A stretch of 64,000 bases of DNA from Geovibrio ferrireducens (GTDB lineage: Bacteria > Chrysiogenota > Deferribacteres > Deferribacterales > Geovibrionaceae), in the NCBI RefSeq assembly GCF_026226615.1, contig NZ_JAJAPB010000001.1, positions 359,385 through 423,384 on the forward strand. The letters run 5' to 3'. The position numbers were made by a program, and so were the translations under genes. Below, in pieces: positions 41,071-48,233 of this stretch (position 1 is the first letter of the stretch; the number at the start of each line of letters is the position of its first letter). The notes beneath the pieces were generated by a model that made no database searches, was not told the origin of the DNA, and saw only the letters and a list, made by a program, of their open reading frames with translations.

Positions 41071-41452
41071 TTTCCGCTCCTTTTATGTGCGGCTCTATGC
41101 CAAGCTGAATCTCACCCAGCAGTGTGGGCAGGCTTGTTTTTCTCAGTTCGCTTTCCATTTTCAGCTTCCGCAGGGCACTTCGGCGCAGCGCAGCGCAATA
41201 CCTCTCAAGCTCGCTTCCCGCACTGGCCAGCCAAAAGCCCGCTGCGGATGAGCAAACCGGAATCCCCTCTCGCCGCAGTGTGGTCACTGCTTCCCGCAGA
41301 CGGCGGGTATCATTAGCTTGATTTTTCGGGTCTTCTCCGTATACTTCCCGATACAGCATCCCCATGCTGACGGCTTTCGACTTACCGATGTGGCGCATCA
41401 AAACGGTCGAAAGCCGGTTTTTAAGTTCTTCCTTAGTTATTTGCTGTTTCAT
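41057..41452 (-). CDS. Winged-helix-like early phage protein
   Basis: A 131-residue protein from ATG 41452 with AGAGGTG upstream; a start at 41491 lies inside the previous gene. It shows a helix-turn-helix-like core (DTRRLREAVTTLRREGIPVCSSAAGFWLA), the C-terminal turn GIPVCSSA.GFWLA being common in phage winged-helix proteins with a small wing. It is likely DNA-binding. The gene is part of the early operon between the 73-aa gene and gam. Confidence 0.62.
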   Translation of the reverse strand: MKQQITKEELKNRLSTVLMRHIGKSKAVSMGMLYREVYGEDPKNQANDTRRLREAVTTLRREGIPVCSSAAGFWLASAGSELERYCAALRRSALRKLKMESELRKTSLPTLLGEIQLGIEPHIKGAENGGK

Positions 41453-41456
41453 AGGT

Positions 41457-41678
41457 TCACCTCTCATAAAGAAGGCTTTCAAGCCTTTCAATACCTATGA
41501 TGCCTTCTATGACATCTATAACATCCTTCAAAGGCACACTGCCTAAGTCAGCTTTAAGAAGCCTTACGAAGTCAGAGGCACCCTCAGCCGACTCTGCGCA
41601 CCGAATAACCTTGGTTGCCAGTTCGGTCATGTACTTCTCTCTTTTTTCGAGAAGATCTTTAAACTGCCCGAATACCAT
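41457..41678 (-). CDS. Small hypothetical early phage protein
   Basis: A 73-residue acidic helical protein (MVFGQFKDLLEKREKYMTELATKVIRCAESAEGASDFVRLLKADLG...). Its ATG follows the upstream zinc-motif ORF stop by one base, so the two are coupled. No family was recognised. It lies within the early operon and is read in the same direction as its neighbours. Confidence 0.55.
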   Translation of the reverse strand: MVFGQFKDLLEKREKYMTELATKVIRCAESAEGASDFVRLLKADLGSVPLKDVIDVIEGIIGIERLESLLYER

Positions 41679-41679
41679 C

Positions 41680-41805
41680 TCACCCTCCGCAAGCTGCCCA
41701 GCCGCATATTGGGCAATGGGCGCATCCGTTCTGAATATGCAGCCTCGTTCCGCAGTCAGGGCAGCAAGCCCCCTGCGGCAGGCTTCCGTTACTCTCTTTT
41801 TTCAT
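41680..41805 (-). CDS. 41-residue zinc-knuckle protein
   Basis: A very short ORF with a GGAGG ribosome site seven bases before ATG 41805. It reads MKKESNGSLPQGACCPDCG, then a spacer, then GCAHCPICGWAAC, giving seven Cys with two CXXC-type pairs and a His, as in the C-terminal zinc knuckle of ribonucleotide reductases. The stop is directly followed by the next start. It probably binds zinc and may recruit nucleic acid or a host protein. Confidence 0.6.
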   Translation of the reverse strand: MKKESNGSLPQGACCPDCGTRLHIQNGCAHCPICGWAACGG

Positions 41806-41826
41806 TTCAGCCTCCTATTCTTTTCC

Positions 41827-41853
41827 GTCATTCTGAACGCAGTGAAGAATCTC
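41827..41853 (-). repeat. Interspersed repeat upstream of the zinc-knuckle ORF
   Basis: GTCATTCTGAACGCAGTGAA and then GAATCTC: the same family as the two copies inside the portal gene. Confidence 0.7.
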
Positions 41854-41855
41854 TC

Positions 41856-42248
41856 TCACTTTATGTTCCTGATTATCCCTAAAAGCCTTCTGAGCTGGGC
41901 AACCGTCCGCACCCACTCAATCCGCTCCGTTCCGGCAGTCTTTTTCATTATTCCCTTCAGGCGGCTTACCCAGTCCTTCCCTAAGCGCTCCTTCGCAGTA
42001 GCGAGAATTAACCCCTGCAATGCCTTAACCTGTGCGCTCTTTGCGTCTTTCCAGCCGTAATCCTTAAACTTCCGCACAAGGGCTTCCAGTTCCTTCTCCG
42101 TCAGCTTTGCCGCTGTGTCTGTCCGGCTCTTGCAAATGTCCATAATCCACATGCGGTAAAGGTCATCATCCCCCGCCAGAAGCTCCTTCTTGGCTATATG
42201 CACCTTCGCCAGAAGAGCCTTCCTGCGGTCAGGCTTCGCACTGTTCAT
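41856..42248 (-). CDS. GemA/gp16-like regulator (DUF1018)
   Basis: A 130-residue basic protein of the Mu GemA (gp16) family: LLAKVHIAKKELLAGDDDLYRMWIMDICKSRTDTAAKLTEKELEALVRKFKDYGWK near the N-terminus, then a helical C-terminal half. In Mu this protein affects host gene expression and DNA topology. Its ATG overlaps the upstream gene stop by four bases. It is a reliable marker of Mu-type early regions. Confidence 0.85.
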   Translation of the reverse strand: MNSAKPDRRKALLAKVHIAKKELLAGDDDLYRMWIMDICKSRTDTAAKLTEKELEALVRKFKDYGWKDAKSAQVKALQGLILATAKERLGKDWVSRLKGIMKKTAGTERIEWVRTVAQLRRLLGIIRNIK

Positions 42249-42667
42249 AAAGCCTCCTTTTTAAAGCGGTCGCTGTCGGTCACACGGTAGACGGGTATAG
42301 GGCTGATTCCCTGCCTTTTTTTATGCTCAATCTCAAGCAATCCTTTATGTATGCACTCCCGTGCAATTCTTCTTACTAGTGTGGGGTCTGCGCTCGTAAG
42401 CATTACAACCTCATCAACAGTGAAAGAACCGCATACTCTCATTGCCTTCGTTATTTGGTAAATCAGGTAGCCTCTTCTTGCTTTTTTAAACTCACTGTTG
42501 TAAGCAAGTCCGTTTTCTGTGCGGATTATTTCACCCCTTTTGATGAAATCATTTACGCTCCAACGCACAGAGTCAGCGGAAAGGCTGAGAGCTTTACGGA
42601 GGTCTTCGAGTGTGAAAACATCTTGTGATTTGGCATAGCTCCGTATTTTTTCCGCCGCACCTTTCAT
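42245..42667 (-). CDS. Double winged-helix early phage protein
   Basis: A 140-residue basic protein with two probable winged-helix modules: KIRSYAKSQDVFTLEDLRKALSLSADSVRWSVNDFIKRGEIIRTENG and ITKAMRVCGSFTVDEVVMLTSADPTLVRRIARECIHKGLLE. It would bind DNA. It overlaps both MuB-like and GemA-like genes by four bases. Mu-type phages often carry such a protein directly after MuB, though its role is not established. Confidence 0.68.
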   Translation of the reverse strand: MKGAAEKIRSYAKSQDVFTLEDLRKALSLSADSVRWSVNDFIKRGEIIRTENGLAYNSEFKKARRGYLIYQITKAMRVCGSFTVDEVVMLTSADPTLVRRIARECIHKGLLEIEHKKRQGISPIPVYRVTDSDRFKKEAL

Positions 42668-43347
42668 TTCAAAATCTCCCTAAGCCCTTTCAGGTCTATG
42701 TTGTCCATTCCGGTGGCTTTCACTGCCCTTTCTATGTCCGCCGCTTCCTTCACCATAGGTCTCCAGTCGCCCTTGCTCCGTTTGAACAACTCCCTGAGAA
42801 CCTCCGGCGTAAGCTCCATATCAACCGACTGCTTATAAAACAGAGCCACATCTCCCTGCGTAATAGGCGCAAACTCCATCCTGCGGCGTATGCGGCTTGT
42901 TATGCGTGTGCGGCTCTCCACCTTGCGGCGCAGTTCCTCCTCACCTATGAGGAAGATGGGACAACCCGCACGCTCATTAAGCCCTCTGAGAGTCTCCAAA
43001 ACCTGAATAGGCACAAGGTCAGCCTCGTCAAAGATGATGAGCCGCTTCCGCCTGCGCATCTCCTCTTCAATCAGGTTCAGGCAAGCCTGCGATGTATGCG
43101 GGCGCAGTTCTCTCAGTTCAAAGCAAATCTCACGCAGAGCCATGCTTGGCGACATAACAGGCAGACTGCGGATGTAGATTGAGTCAGAGTTCACAGCGTA
43201 ATACTTCGCCACTTCGGTTTTCCCTCTTCCCGCCCTGCCGCTGCCCATAGCCAAGCTGGGGCCGATTTCACTGTCAGGGCTCAAAAGCTCCGCCGCTATC
43301 TCCTCAAACTGGCTGTAGTTGTGCGTTTTAACGAATATCTTCTTCAT
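42664..43347 (-). CDS. MuB-like AAA+ transposition target activator
   Basis: A 227-residue ATPase with Walker A GSGRAGRGKTE, Walker B RLIIFDEADLVP and a sensor segment IFLIGEEELRRKV followed by RTRITSRIRRRMEF. MuB-type proteins coat target DNA, deliver it to the MuA complex and give target immunity. The gene abuts the small lipoprotein-like ORF, which separates it from the transposase gene. Confidence 0.88.
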   Translation of the reverse strand: MKKIFVKTHNYSQFEEIAAELLSPDSEIGPSLAMGSGRAGRGKTEVAKYYAVNSDSIYIRSLPVMSPSMALREICFELRELRPHTSQACLNLIEEEMRRRKRLIIFDEADLVPIQVLETLRGLNERAGCPIFLIGEEELRRKVESRTRITSRIRRRMEFAPITQGDVALFYKQSVDMELTPEVLRELFKRSKGDWRPMVKEAADIERAVKATGMDNIDLKGLREILK

Positions 43348-43512
43348 TTATTCACCTTCCTTTATCTCAACTACCTTAAAAAGTTTGCCTTCATGGTGAA
43401 TTATGCCGTCCGTGATAAAGCCTTCTTTTTGGTGCTTTAACGCACAGCCAGTAAAATAAAGTCCGGTTAGCATAGCTAAAGCTCCCACTATTATTCCCAA
43501 CCAAAAATTCAT
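43348..43512 (-). CDS. Small lipoprotein-like ORF between muA and muB
   Basis: A 54-residue ORF with AAAGGAGG before ATG 43512 and a stop abutting the muB-like start. The N-terminus MNFWLGIIVGALAMLTGLYFTGCALK is a membrane helix ending in FTGC, which resembles a lipobox. The rest (HQKEGFITDGIIHHEGKLFKVVEIKEGE) is soluble and beta-like. An envelope protein here is unusual for a Mu-type transposition operon; exclusion of other phages is one possible role. Confidence 0.5.
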   Translation of the reverse strand: MNFWLGIIVGALAMLTGLYFTGCALKHQKEGFITDGIIHHEGKLFKVVEIKEGE

Positions 43513-43527
43513 ATATCCTCCTTTTCT

Positions 43528-43560
43528 GTCACTGCGAGCCGCAAGGCGGCGTGGCAGTCT
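43528..43560 (-). repeat. Interspersed repeat abutting the muA-like stop
   Basis: GTCACTGCGAGCC...CGTGGCAGTCT, the same family as 32831-32864. It separates the transposase gene from the small lipoprotein-like ORF. Confidence 0.7.
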
Positions 43561-45936
43561 CTACCCTGCATTTTCCATTGCCTTTATCTTGCGTTCCATG
43601 ATGTAGCTTTCCGCTCCGTCTCTCAGGATTTCCCGCTCATAGCGTTCCATAAATTCGCCGTCCTGCCTGTCCACCTTGCCGCCCAGCAGAATGTACTGGT
43701 GACACCAGTCATATCTGGCAAGCTCGCTGCGGAAGTATGTCGGTCGCTCCGGCAATTCCGCTTTTATGCGCTCTTTTGCCTTCCTCTCCGCTGCTTCCGC
43801 CCTCTGCTCTATGTGCGTCTGCTCTTTCTCAAGCTCTTCCTGAGTGCGGAGGCGTTCACGCTCAGCGGCTATAACTGCCTGATTCTGTGTGAGCTTCTCC
43901 CGCTCCGCCGCAAGCTCGTTTATGCGTAAATCCGCTTCTGAGTATGTGCGCAGGTCAGCCACAGGCTTCACATATGCTTTATAAATTTCGATATATTTCT
44001 TTTTCAACTCACGCTTCGCCCTGTTCTTCGCCGCTGTCAGTTCATCATCAATCATGCTGGAGCGTTCCACAGCGAAAGCATCGCAGATGTATCTGCCGTT
44101 GTGGATAACAACAAGGCAGGAGAAATCCCCGTGCCGATAGCGTATCTCCACTGCCGTTCCGTTGCGGAAGTTATTGAGCGTCTCATGTGTGTAGATTTCG
44201 TTATTAAAGGTAATAACCCCGTGATTAACCTTGCGGACAGCACGAGCCATGAAGATAAGCTTCAATGCGTCTTCCTGCACCCGCACAGGCTTCCAGCCGT
44301 TTTTATAACGGTATGCAAGGTAATCCAGCGGATACATGGCAGAAAGGTTCATTGCGCCGCCCAGCTTCTCCCGTCTGGCTTGGTCAGCAAGCCCCTTGTG
44401 GTGCTTACGGCGGTTGTATATGTCGCAAACCCTGATAAAGGCAGTGCAGAACTCCGTGAAAGTAGGCAGCTTGCCCGCCTCCAACAGTCTCTGCACCTCT
44501 TTGTCGTCTATGTCGTTCTCTTCGGCATTTCCGCCCAACGTGTGGACATAGCCGGGCAGTCCGTTGTCTATGAGCATTTTTTCCAGATAACGAAACGTGC
44601 CCTCAATCATCTTGCTTTTCGCATTTCGGACACGGGCAAGCCTGCGGGTTATGTTCAGGTCAGCGTAAACCCCGCTGAACTGCCTGTTTGCGTCTTCGGT
44701 ATCGGCTATGTAATTGCCTATATTGCCCCTGTAGTCTATGTTGAGGCTGCCTATCTCCGACTTTTTATCAAGAAAGTATTTTGCTGTTTCGGGGCCACCG
44801 TTATCAGTGAAGCACTGCTCCGGCTTGCCGAATATGGTAATCCCCACCCACAGAGCCTCGCCCATCATGGCGGAGTCATATTTTTTGCCGATGCTGAAAC
44901 CGTATATGTTGCGTGTGCAGAGGTCTTGCCAGACATACCCTTCCGGTCGGAAGGCTTTTCCCGTCTCTTCGTCAGTCACCCAGAAGTCAAAGCGGTGCTG
45001 GTCGCCGACTACAATCTGAAACGGGTTCAGGTCGGCATATGTGCGGAATATGGGGCATATGGCGTTGTCAAGCCCTCTGTTGCCCCTGTCACGGTAAGCA
45101 ATCAGGGGCGACATCTGATTTTCTATCTCTTTTATATATAGGAGTGCGCTGCCGTAGCCGCCTATGCGCCAGCCTTTTCTCTGCGCCTCCGTCTTCATAA
45201 AGCGGTATATGGCTTTAACGCTCATTTTGCGGTGTTCAGCCTTCAGATAAAGCCCCCGCAGGTAGTCCACCGCCTCCTCATCCCACTTTACGGAGCGTTT
45301 TGTAACTTTATTCTGATGCAAAAGTTTGGTGACTCCGCCTTTCTCAAACTTCTCTATCCAGCGGCGCAGGGTGGAATAGGTAATCTCATACTTAACAGCC
45401 ACCGCCTCCTGCCATTTCTTCACCAACCATCCGGCAGGTACGTTCACAGCTTCTTGAACAGCCTGCGCCTTCTTGTTCACTTCCTTGTCGGCTATGGCTT
45501 TCGGCAGGTGGGTTCTGTCCGCTTCCGGCAGTTCCGCAGGGGCAGAGGCAGTCAGCTCCTTTTCCATCTGCGCCTTAGCAATGGCTATCTCCGCCGCAGG
45601 GTTCGCAACAGCAAGCTCAAGAGCTTTGCTCGGCTCCGCTTCCGCAAGTTCGGCATAATACTTTTCCTGAATCTCAGCAGGCAAAGAGGAGAGAAGAATC
45701 TCGTATGCCGTTCCGCCCCGTTTTGTCACCGTGCGGGTCGCATATCTGCCAAGTTGGCACTTTTTCTGAATAGCCTGTTTTGACACTCCAAAAAGGTTGG
45801 CAGTTTCAGAAACGCTCAAATAAACGCTTTCACTGCATAAACCATTGATACTCAAACCCTTAGCCTCAAGTGCCAACTTTTCGGACTGGTTGGCACTTTG
45901 GTTGGTGGTTTGCTCTTTGTAAGTGCCAACCTTCAT
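43561..45936 (-). CDS. MuA-like DDE transposase
   Basis: A 791-residue transposase. The N-terminal DNA-binding part has a helix-turn-helix (YLSVSETANLFGVSKQAIQKKCQLGRYATR), then the Mu Ibeta/gamma-type region with TYSTLRRWIEKFEKGG. The catalytic core holds D in VVGDQHRFDFW, D in CFTDNGGPET and E in MIEGTFRYLE, the DDE triad. The C-terminal part is a long charged helical tail, longer than in Mu, that would contact the MuB-like protein. Start ATG 45936 follows GGGGAG and overlaps the Ner stop. Confidence 0.9.
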   Translation of the reverse strand: MKVGTYKEQTTNQSANQSEKLALEAKGLSINGLCSESVYLSVSETANLFGVSKQAIQKKCQLGRYATRTVTKRGGTAYEILLSSLPAEIQEKYYAELAEAEPSKALELAVANPAAEIAIAKAQMEKELTASAPAELPEADRTHLPKAIADKEVNKKAQAVQEAVNVPAGWLVKKWQEAVAVKYEITYSTLRRWIEKFEKGGVTKLLHQNKVTKRSVKWDEEAVDYLRGLYLKAEHRKMSVKAIYRFMKTEAQRKGWRIGGYGSALLYIKEIENQMSPLIAYRDRGNRGLDNAICPIFRTYADLNPFQIVVGDQHRFDFWVTDEETGKAFRPEGYVWQDLCTRNIYGFSIGKKYDSAMMGEALWVGITIFGKPEQCFTDNGGPETAKYFLDKKSEIGSLNIDYRGNIGNYIADTEDANRQFSGVYADLNITRRLARVRNAKSKMIEGTFRYLEKMLIDNGLPGYVHTLGGNAEENDIDDKEVQRLLEAGKLPTFTEFCTAFIRVCDIYNRRKHHKGLADQARREKLGGAMNLSAMYPLDYLAYRYKNGWKPVRVQEDALKLIFMARAVRKVNHGVITFNNEIYTHETLNNFRNGTAVEIRYRHGDFSCLVVIHNGRYICDAFAVERSSMIDDELTAAKNRAKRELKKKYIEIYKAYVKPVADLRTYSEADLRINELAAEREKLTQNQAVIAAERERLRTQEELEKEQTHIEQRAEAAERKAKERIKAELPERPTYFRSELARYDWCHQYILLGGKVDRQDGEFMERYEREILRDGAESYIMERKIKAMENAG

Positions 45937-46115
45937 ATAGCAGCTCCCCAATCGTTCAGAATCTCTTGGAGTTCCTTCTCAATGCGCTTTGATGTTCCTT
46001 TGCCATGCAGTACGAGGTTCACGGCAGAACGGTCAACTTTCAGCTTGCGGGCAATCTCAGCCTGAGTTATCCCCGCCTTAATCATTGCGATTTTCATTGC
46101 TTTAGTTTTATCCAT
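45933..46115 (-). CDS. Ner-like transcription regulator
   Basis: A 60-residue helix-turn-helix protein from ATG 46115 (GGAG upstream): KIAMIKAGITQAEIARKLKVDRSAVNLVLHGKGTSKRIEKELQEIL. It is the first gene of the leftward early operon and divergent from the repressor, the place of Mu Ner, which switches off early and repressor promoters during lytic growth. The reading from 46130 would start before the ribosome site. It overlaps the transposase gene by four bases. Confidence 0.8.
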   Translation of the reverse strand: MDKTKAMKIAMIKAGITQAEIARKLKVDRSAVNLVLHGKGTSKRIEKELQEILNDWGAAI

Positions 46116-46134
46116 TCTGATAAACTCCATTTAA

Positions 46135-46185
46135 GTAAACTTGTTTAACTGTGCTGATATTAATCGAATACGATTAAACAGTCAA
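46135..46185. promoter_or_regulatory. Early promoter and operators of the lysis/lysogeny switch
   Basis: On the minus strand TTGACT (46185-46180), a 17-base spacer and TAATAT (46162-46157) form the early promoter. TTAATCG-AATA-CGATTAA (46160-46177) covers the space between -35 and -10. TAAAC-TT-GTTTA (46136-46147) lies downstream, and its 14-base context is repeated exactly at 37048-37061. Confidence 0.68.
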
Positions 46186-46205
46186 TAGCAATTTAGGCGG
46201 TTAAG

Positions 46206-46841
46206 ATGAAATTGAATGAAAGAATTAAGCTTGTGCGCCAAAAAATGGCATTAAATCAAACACAAATGGCTGAGATGGTAGGTGTTCACCTCCAGACATT
46301 AAGCCGATACGAACAAGGCAAGCTGAACCCTTCGGCAGATTTCTTAATCGCATTCGCTGAAAAAACAGGAGTGTCTTCTGACTGGCTGTTAATCGGTCAG
46401 GGTGAAATGTCAAGAATGATAAAGCAGGAACCGCTTAATGATTTCGTCACAGTACCGCTTATGAGCGGGCGAATCTCCGCAGGTGTTGGAGTCAGCGCAG
46501 ATACATCTATTGAGTCCTGTATGTGCTTCAGGAGAGACTGGATAAGAAGGAAAGGCGACCCTGATAACATGAGCCTCATAAGAGTAAGCGGCGACAGCAT
46601 GGAGCCCACTCTCTCAAACGGGGATATAGTGCTTATTGACCACAGCCGAAACTATATTTCTGATTTCGGCATGTATGCTATCTCGGTTGATAACTCCATA
46701 ATGATTAAACGATTACAGCCATACGCAGACAAGGTACAGATAATCTCCGACAACCCTAAATACCCACCCCTCACCGTTTACGCCCATGAGGTGGTTATAA
46801 ACGGCAAAGCCCTCTGGTATGCCCACGATATAGGCGAATAA
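46206..46841 (+). CDS. CI/LexA-type phage repressor (XRE HTH plus S24 peptidase)
   Basis: A 211-residue protein. The N-terminal helix-turn-helix (MALNQTQMAEMVGVHLQTLSRYEQGKLNPS) is followed by an S24 autoprotease: a probable Ala-Gly cleavage site in GRISAGVGV, catalytic Ser in VSGDSMEPTL and Lys in SIMIKRLQ. It keeps the prophage silent by binding the divergent operators and would self-cleave with RecA after DNA damage, so the phage is SOS-inducible. This differs from Mu, whose repressor lacks the peptidase domain. AGGCGG precedes ATG 46206. Confidence 0.9.
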   Translation: MKLNERIKLVRQKMALNQTQMAEMVGVHLQTLSRYEQGKLNPSADFLIAFAEKTGVSSDWLLIGQGEMSRMIKQEPLNDFVTVPLMSGRISAGVGVSADTSIESCMCFRRDWIRRKGDPDNMSLIRVSGDSMEPTLSNGDIVLIDHSRNYISDFGMYAISVDNSIMIKRLQPYADKVQIISDNPKYPPLTVYAHEVVINGKALWYAHDIGE

Positions 46842-46891
46842 AAAACGGCGGTGACCTGTAACCGGAAACCGCCGCAAAATTACTTAAAAAA

Positions 46892-47024
46892 GTCGCATTT
46901 TATACCGAACAAATCCGCAAAAATTCCGCAAAAAAGTTAAATCCGGTCGCACCCGCAAACCGCCAACTTTCCACCTCAACCACCCAGCAATCAAGCCTTT
47001 CATCAACTTGCCACTAAGTCGCAC
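46892..47024 (-). repeat. Transposase-binding end repeats, right (Mu attL-like) end
   Basis: Three copies of GTCGCA (TGCGAC on the minus strand) lie at 46892-46897, 46946-46951 and 47018-47023. They are spaced widely, as in Mu attL. The gap from the repressor stop (46842) to the prophage end also has a GGCGGT/ACCGCC hairpin (46846-46874) that may terminate the repressor transcript. Confidence 0.6.
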
Positions 47025-47111
47025 TTTCCCTTAAACCTTACATGGGGCTGCCCTTCTTTGTTCCTGTGTTGTAAAAATGTTGTATTGTATGATTTGGCAA
47101 GATTACCTGTA

Positions 47112-47684
47112 TTATCCCTTGTAATCAGATGTGTTATAAAATGCGGCTATCGAAAGTAGAATAATGCTTATTATAAGCAGTCCGCAGCCCCAGCCGAATT
47201 GAAGTTCTTCTGACATTGTTCCCGTTTTTGAATCTATGAAAATGAGCAAATGAAGCAGGATGTTGCCTGATAAAAGTAGCAATATGGTTAAAGACGTGTA
47301 ACGAAGTGTTGCGTAATTTTTTATTAAGCAAAATCGGCATGAAATCAGGGCGAGGGCTAGAAAAATAAGGATATTTTCAGGACTGAGCAAAACATGACCT
47401 TGGGGTGAGTAAGCTAACGGGCTGAATATACCTGCTATGAGAGCGAACGAGCCGGATATTCCAATGATCTGCCTTGCTTCGAGTTCAAGGGGTATATAAG
47501 TTCTTTCTGTGGCTTGAGGATTACTGGAAACGGCGGACTTTGAATTGTAATTATTACTTTCAATTTCGGCATCAGGGCGGATTTTTATTTTTGAGAAAAT
47601 GATTCTGCATTTTTTGCATTCTTCAGGTTCATATCCTTCCTGATAGTTATTCTGAAATCCGCATTTAGGACAAGTCTTTATCAT
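47112..47684 (-). CDS. Zinc-ribbon membrane protein of unknown function
   Basis: A 190-residue protein. The N-terminal zinc ribbon MIKTCPKCGFQNNYQEGYEPEECKKCRIIFSKI is followed by a polar spacer and about four hydrophobic segments (IIGISGSFALIAGIFSPLAY, ILIFLALALISCRFCLI, LTILLLLSGNILLHLLIF, GCGLLIISIILLSIAAFY). This build is common in small bacterial envelope proteins of unknown role. It is divergent from the XRE gene and shares its repeat-rich control region. Confidence 0.62.
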   Translation of the reverse strand: MIKTCPKCGFQNNYQEGYEPEECKKCRIIFSKIKIRPDAEIESNNYNSKSAVSSNPQATERTYIPLELEARQIIGISGSFALIAGIFSPLAYSPQGHVLLSPENILIFLALALISCRFCLIKNYATLRYTSLTILLLLSGNILLHLLIFIDSKTGTMSEELQFGWGCGLLIISIILLSIAAFYNTSDYKG

Positions 47685-47701
47685 CTCTTAACCTATCATA
47701 A

Positions 47702-47780
47702 TTAGTACAAGTACCATTTCAATGCTCAAATACTAGTACATGCGCTATGCGAAGTCAAGCTAACTTAGTACTTGTCCTAT
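47702..47780. promoter_or_regulatory. Repeated AGTAC motifs between the divergent membrane protein and XRE genes
   Basis: TTAGTACAAGTACC (47702-47715), CTAGTACATG (47733-47742) and TTAGTACTTGTCCTA (47765-47779) form a repeated operator-like set. The XRE protein to the right is the likely binder. Confidence 0.5.
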
Positions 47781-47814
47781 GGGTGATGGGCTGTTATTGC
47801 CATATAGTCTATAT

Positions 47815-48177
47815 ATGAGCAGAAAAAGAGAAGTTGCATCAGAATTGTTAAAACAGGTCGGCAGCCGGATAAAAACATTACGTCTGCAAAAGGGTTTTTC
47901 TCAGGAAGAGCTTGCGTATCGTTCAGGTTTACACGTAACAACCCTTTCAGAAGTTGAAAGCGGAAAGTCCAATATGACTCTGATAACCTGTGAAAACATC
48001 GCCAATGCGCTTGAAACAAGCATATCTGGCTTTTTCCCTGAAGAGTCTATAAAAGAGGACGAGGAACTGAGCCGGATTATTGCCCGTATGCAGAAAGTAT
48101 GCTTGGAGAGTAATACGAAAGATAAGGCAAGGTATCTTAATCTTTTGAAAACATTGACGGATGGGTTTGAAGGGTAA
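47815..48177 (+). CDS. XRE-family regulator
   Basis: A 120-residue protein from ATG 47815, with a helix-turn-helix KTLRLQKGFSQEELAYRSGLHVTTLSEVESGKSNMTLITCENIANALETSISGFF, the pattern of XRE regulators including restriction-modification control proteins. An acidic C-terminal helix follows. A start at 47779 would read through the operator-like repeats. It may control itself, the divergent membrane protein and perhaps the next ORF. Confidence 0.78.
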   Translation: MSRKREVASELLKQVGSRIKTLRLQKGFSQEELAYRSGLHVTTLSEVESGKSNMTLITCENIANALETSISGFFPEESIKEDEELSRIIARMQKVCLESNTKDKARYLNLLKTLTDGFEG

Positions 48178-48233
48178 TAGCTTTTTTTACATATTGTGTT
48201 AAACTCAAACCATAAAGTTCTTTGGAGGCTGTG

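Larger units (their letters stand above)
15465..47038. mobile_element. Mu-type transposable prophage with siphovirus-like tail genes
   Basis: A ~31.6-kb block carries, from right to left, a CI/LexA-like repressor, a divergent Ner-like protein, MuA- and MuB-type proteins, GemA, Gam, accessory genes, Mu-type packaging/portal/MuF/gpG genes, gpI- and gpT-type head genes, a lysis block and a lambda-like tail block. TGCGAC-type repeats crowd the left end (15486-15582) and are spaced widely at the right end (46892-47024), matching the attR/attL arrangement of Mu with the prophage inverted in this window. TACAT at 15460-15464 and 47039-47043 is a candidate 5-bp target duplication. The left end starts TG, but the right end does not finish in CA, so the exact boundary is uncertain by ~10 bases. 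Confidence 0.85.

Noticed and set aside
44101..45141. 346-aa plus-strand ORF antisense to the transposase gene
   Set aside because: It has no ribosome site and lies fully within a clear DDE transposase; the DDE motifs establish the minus frame.
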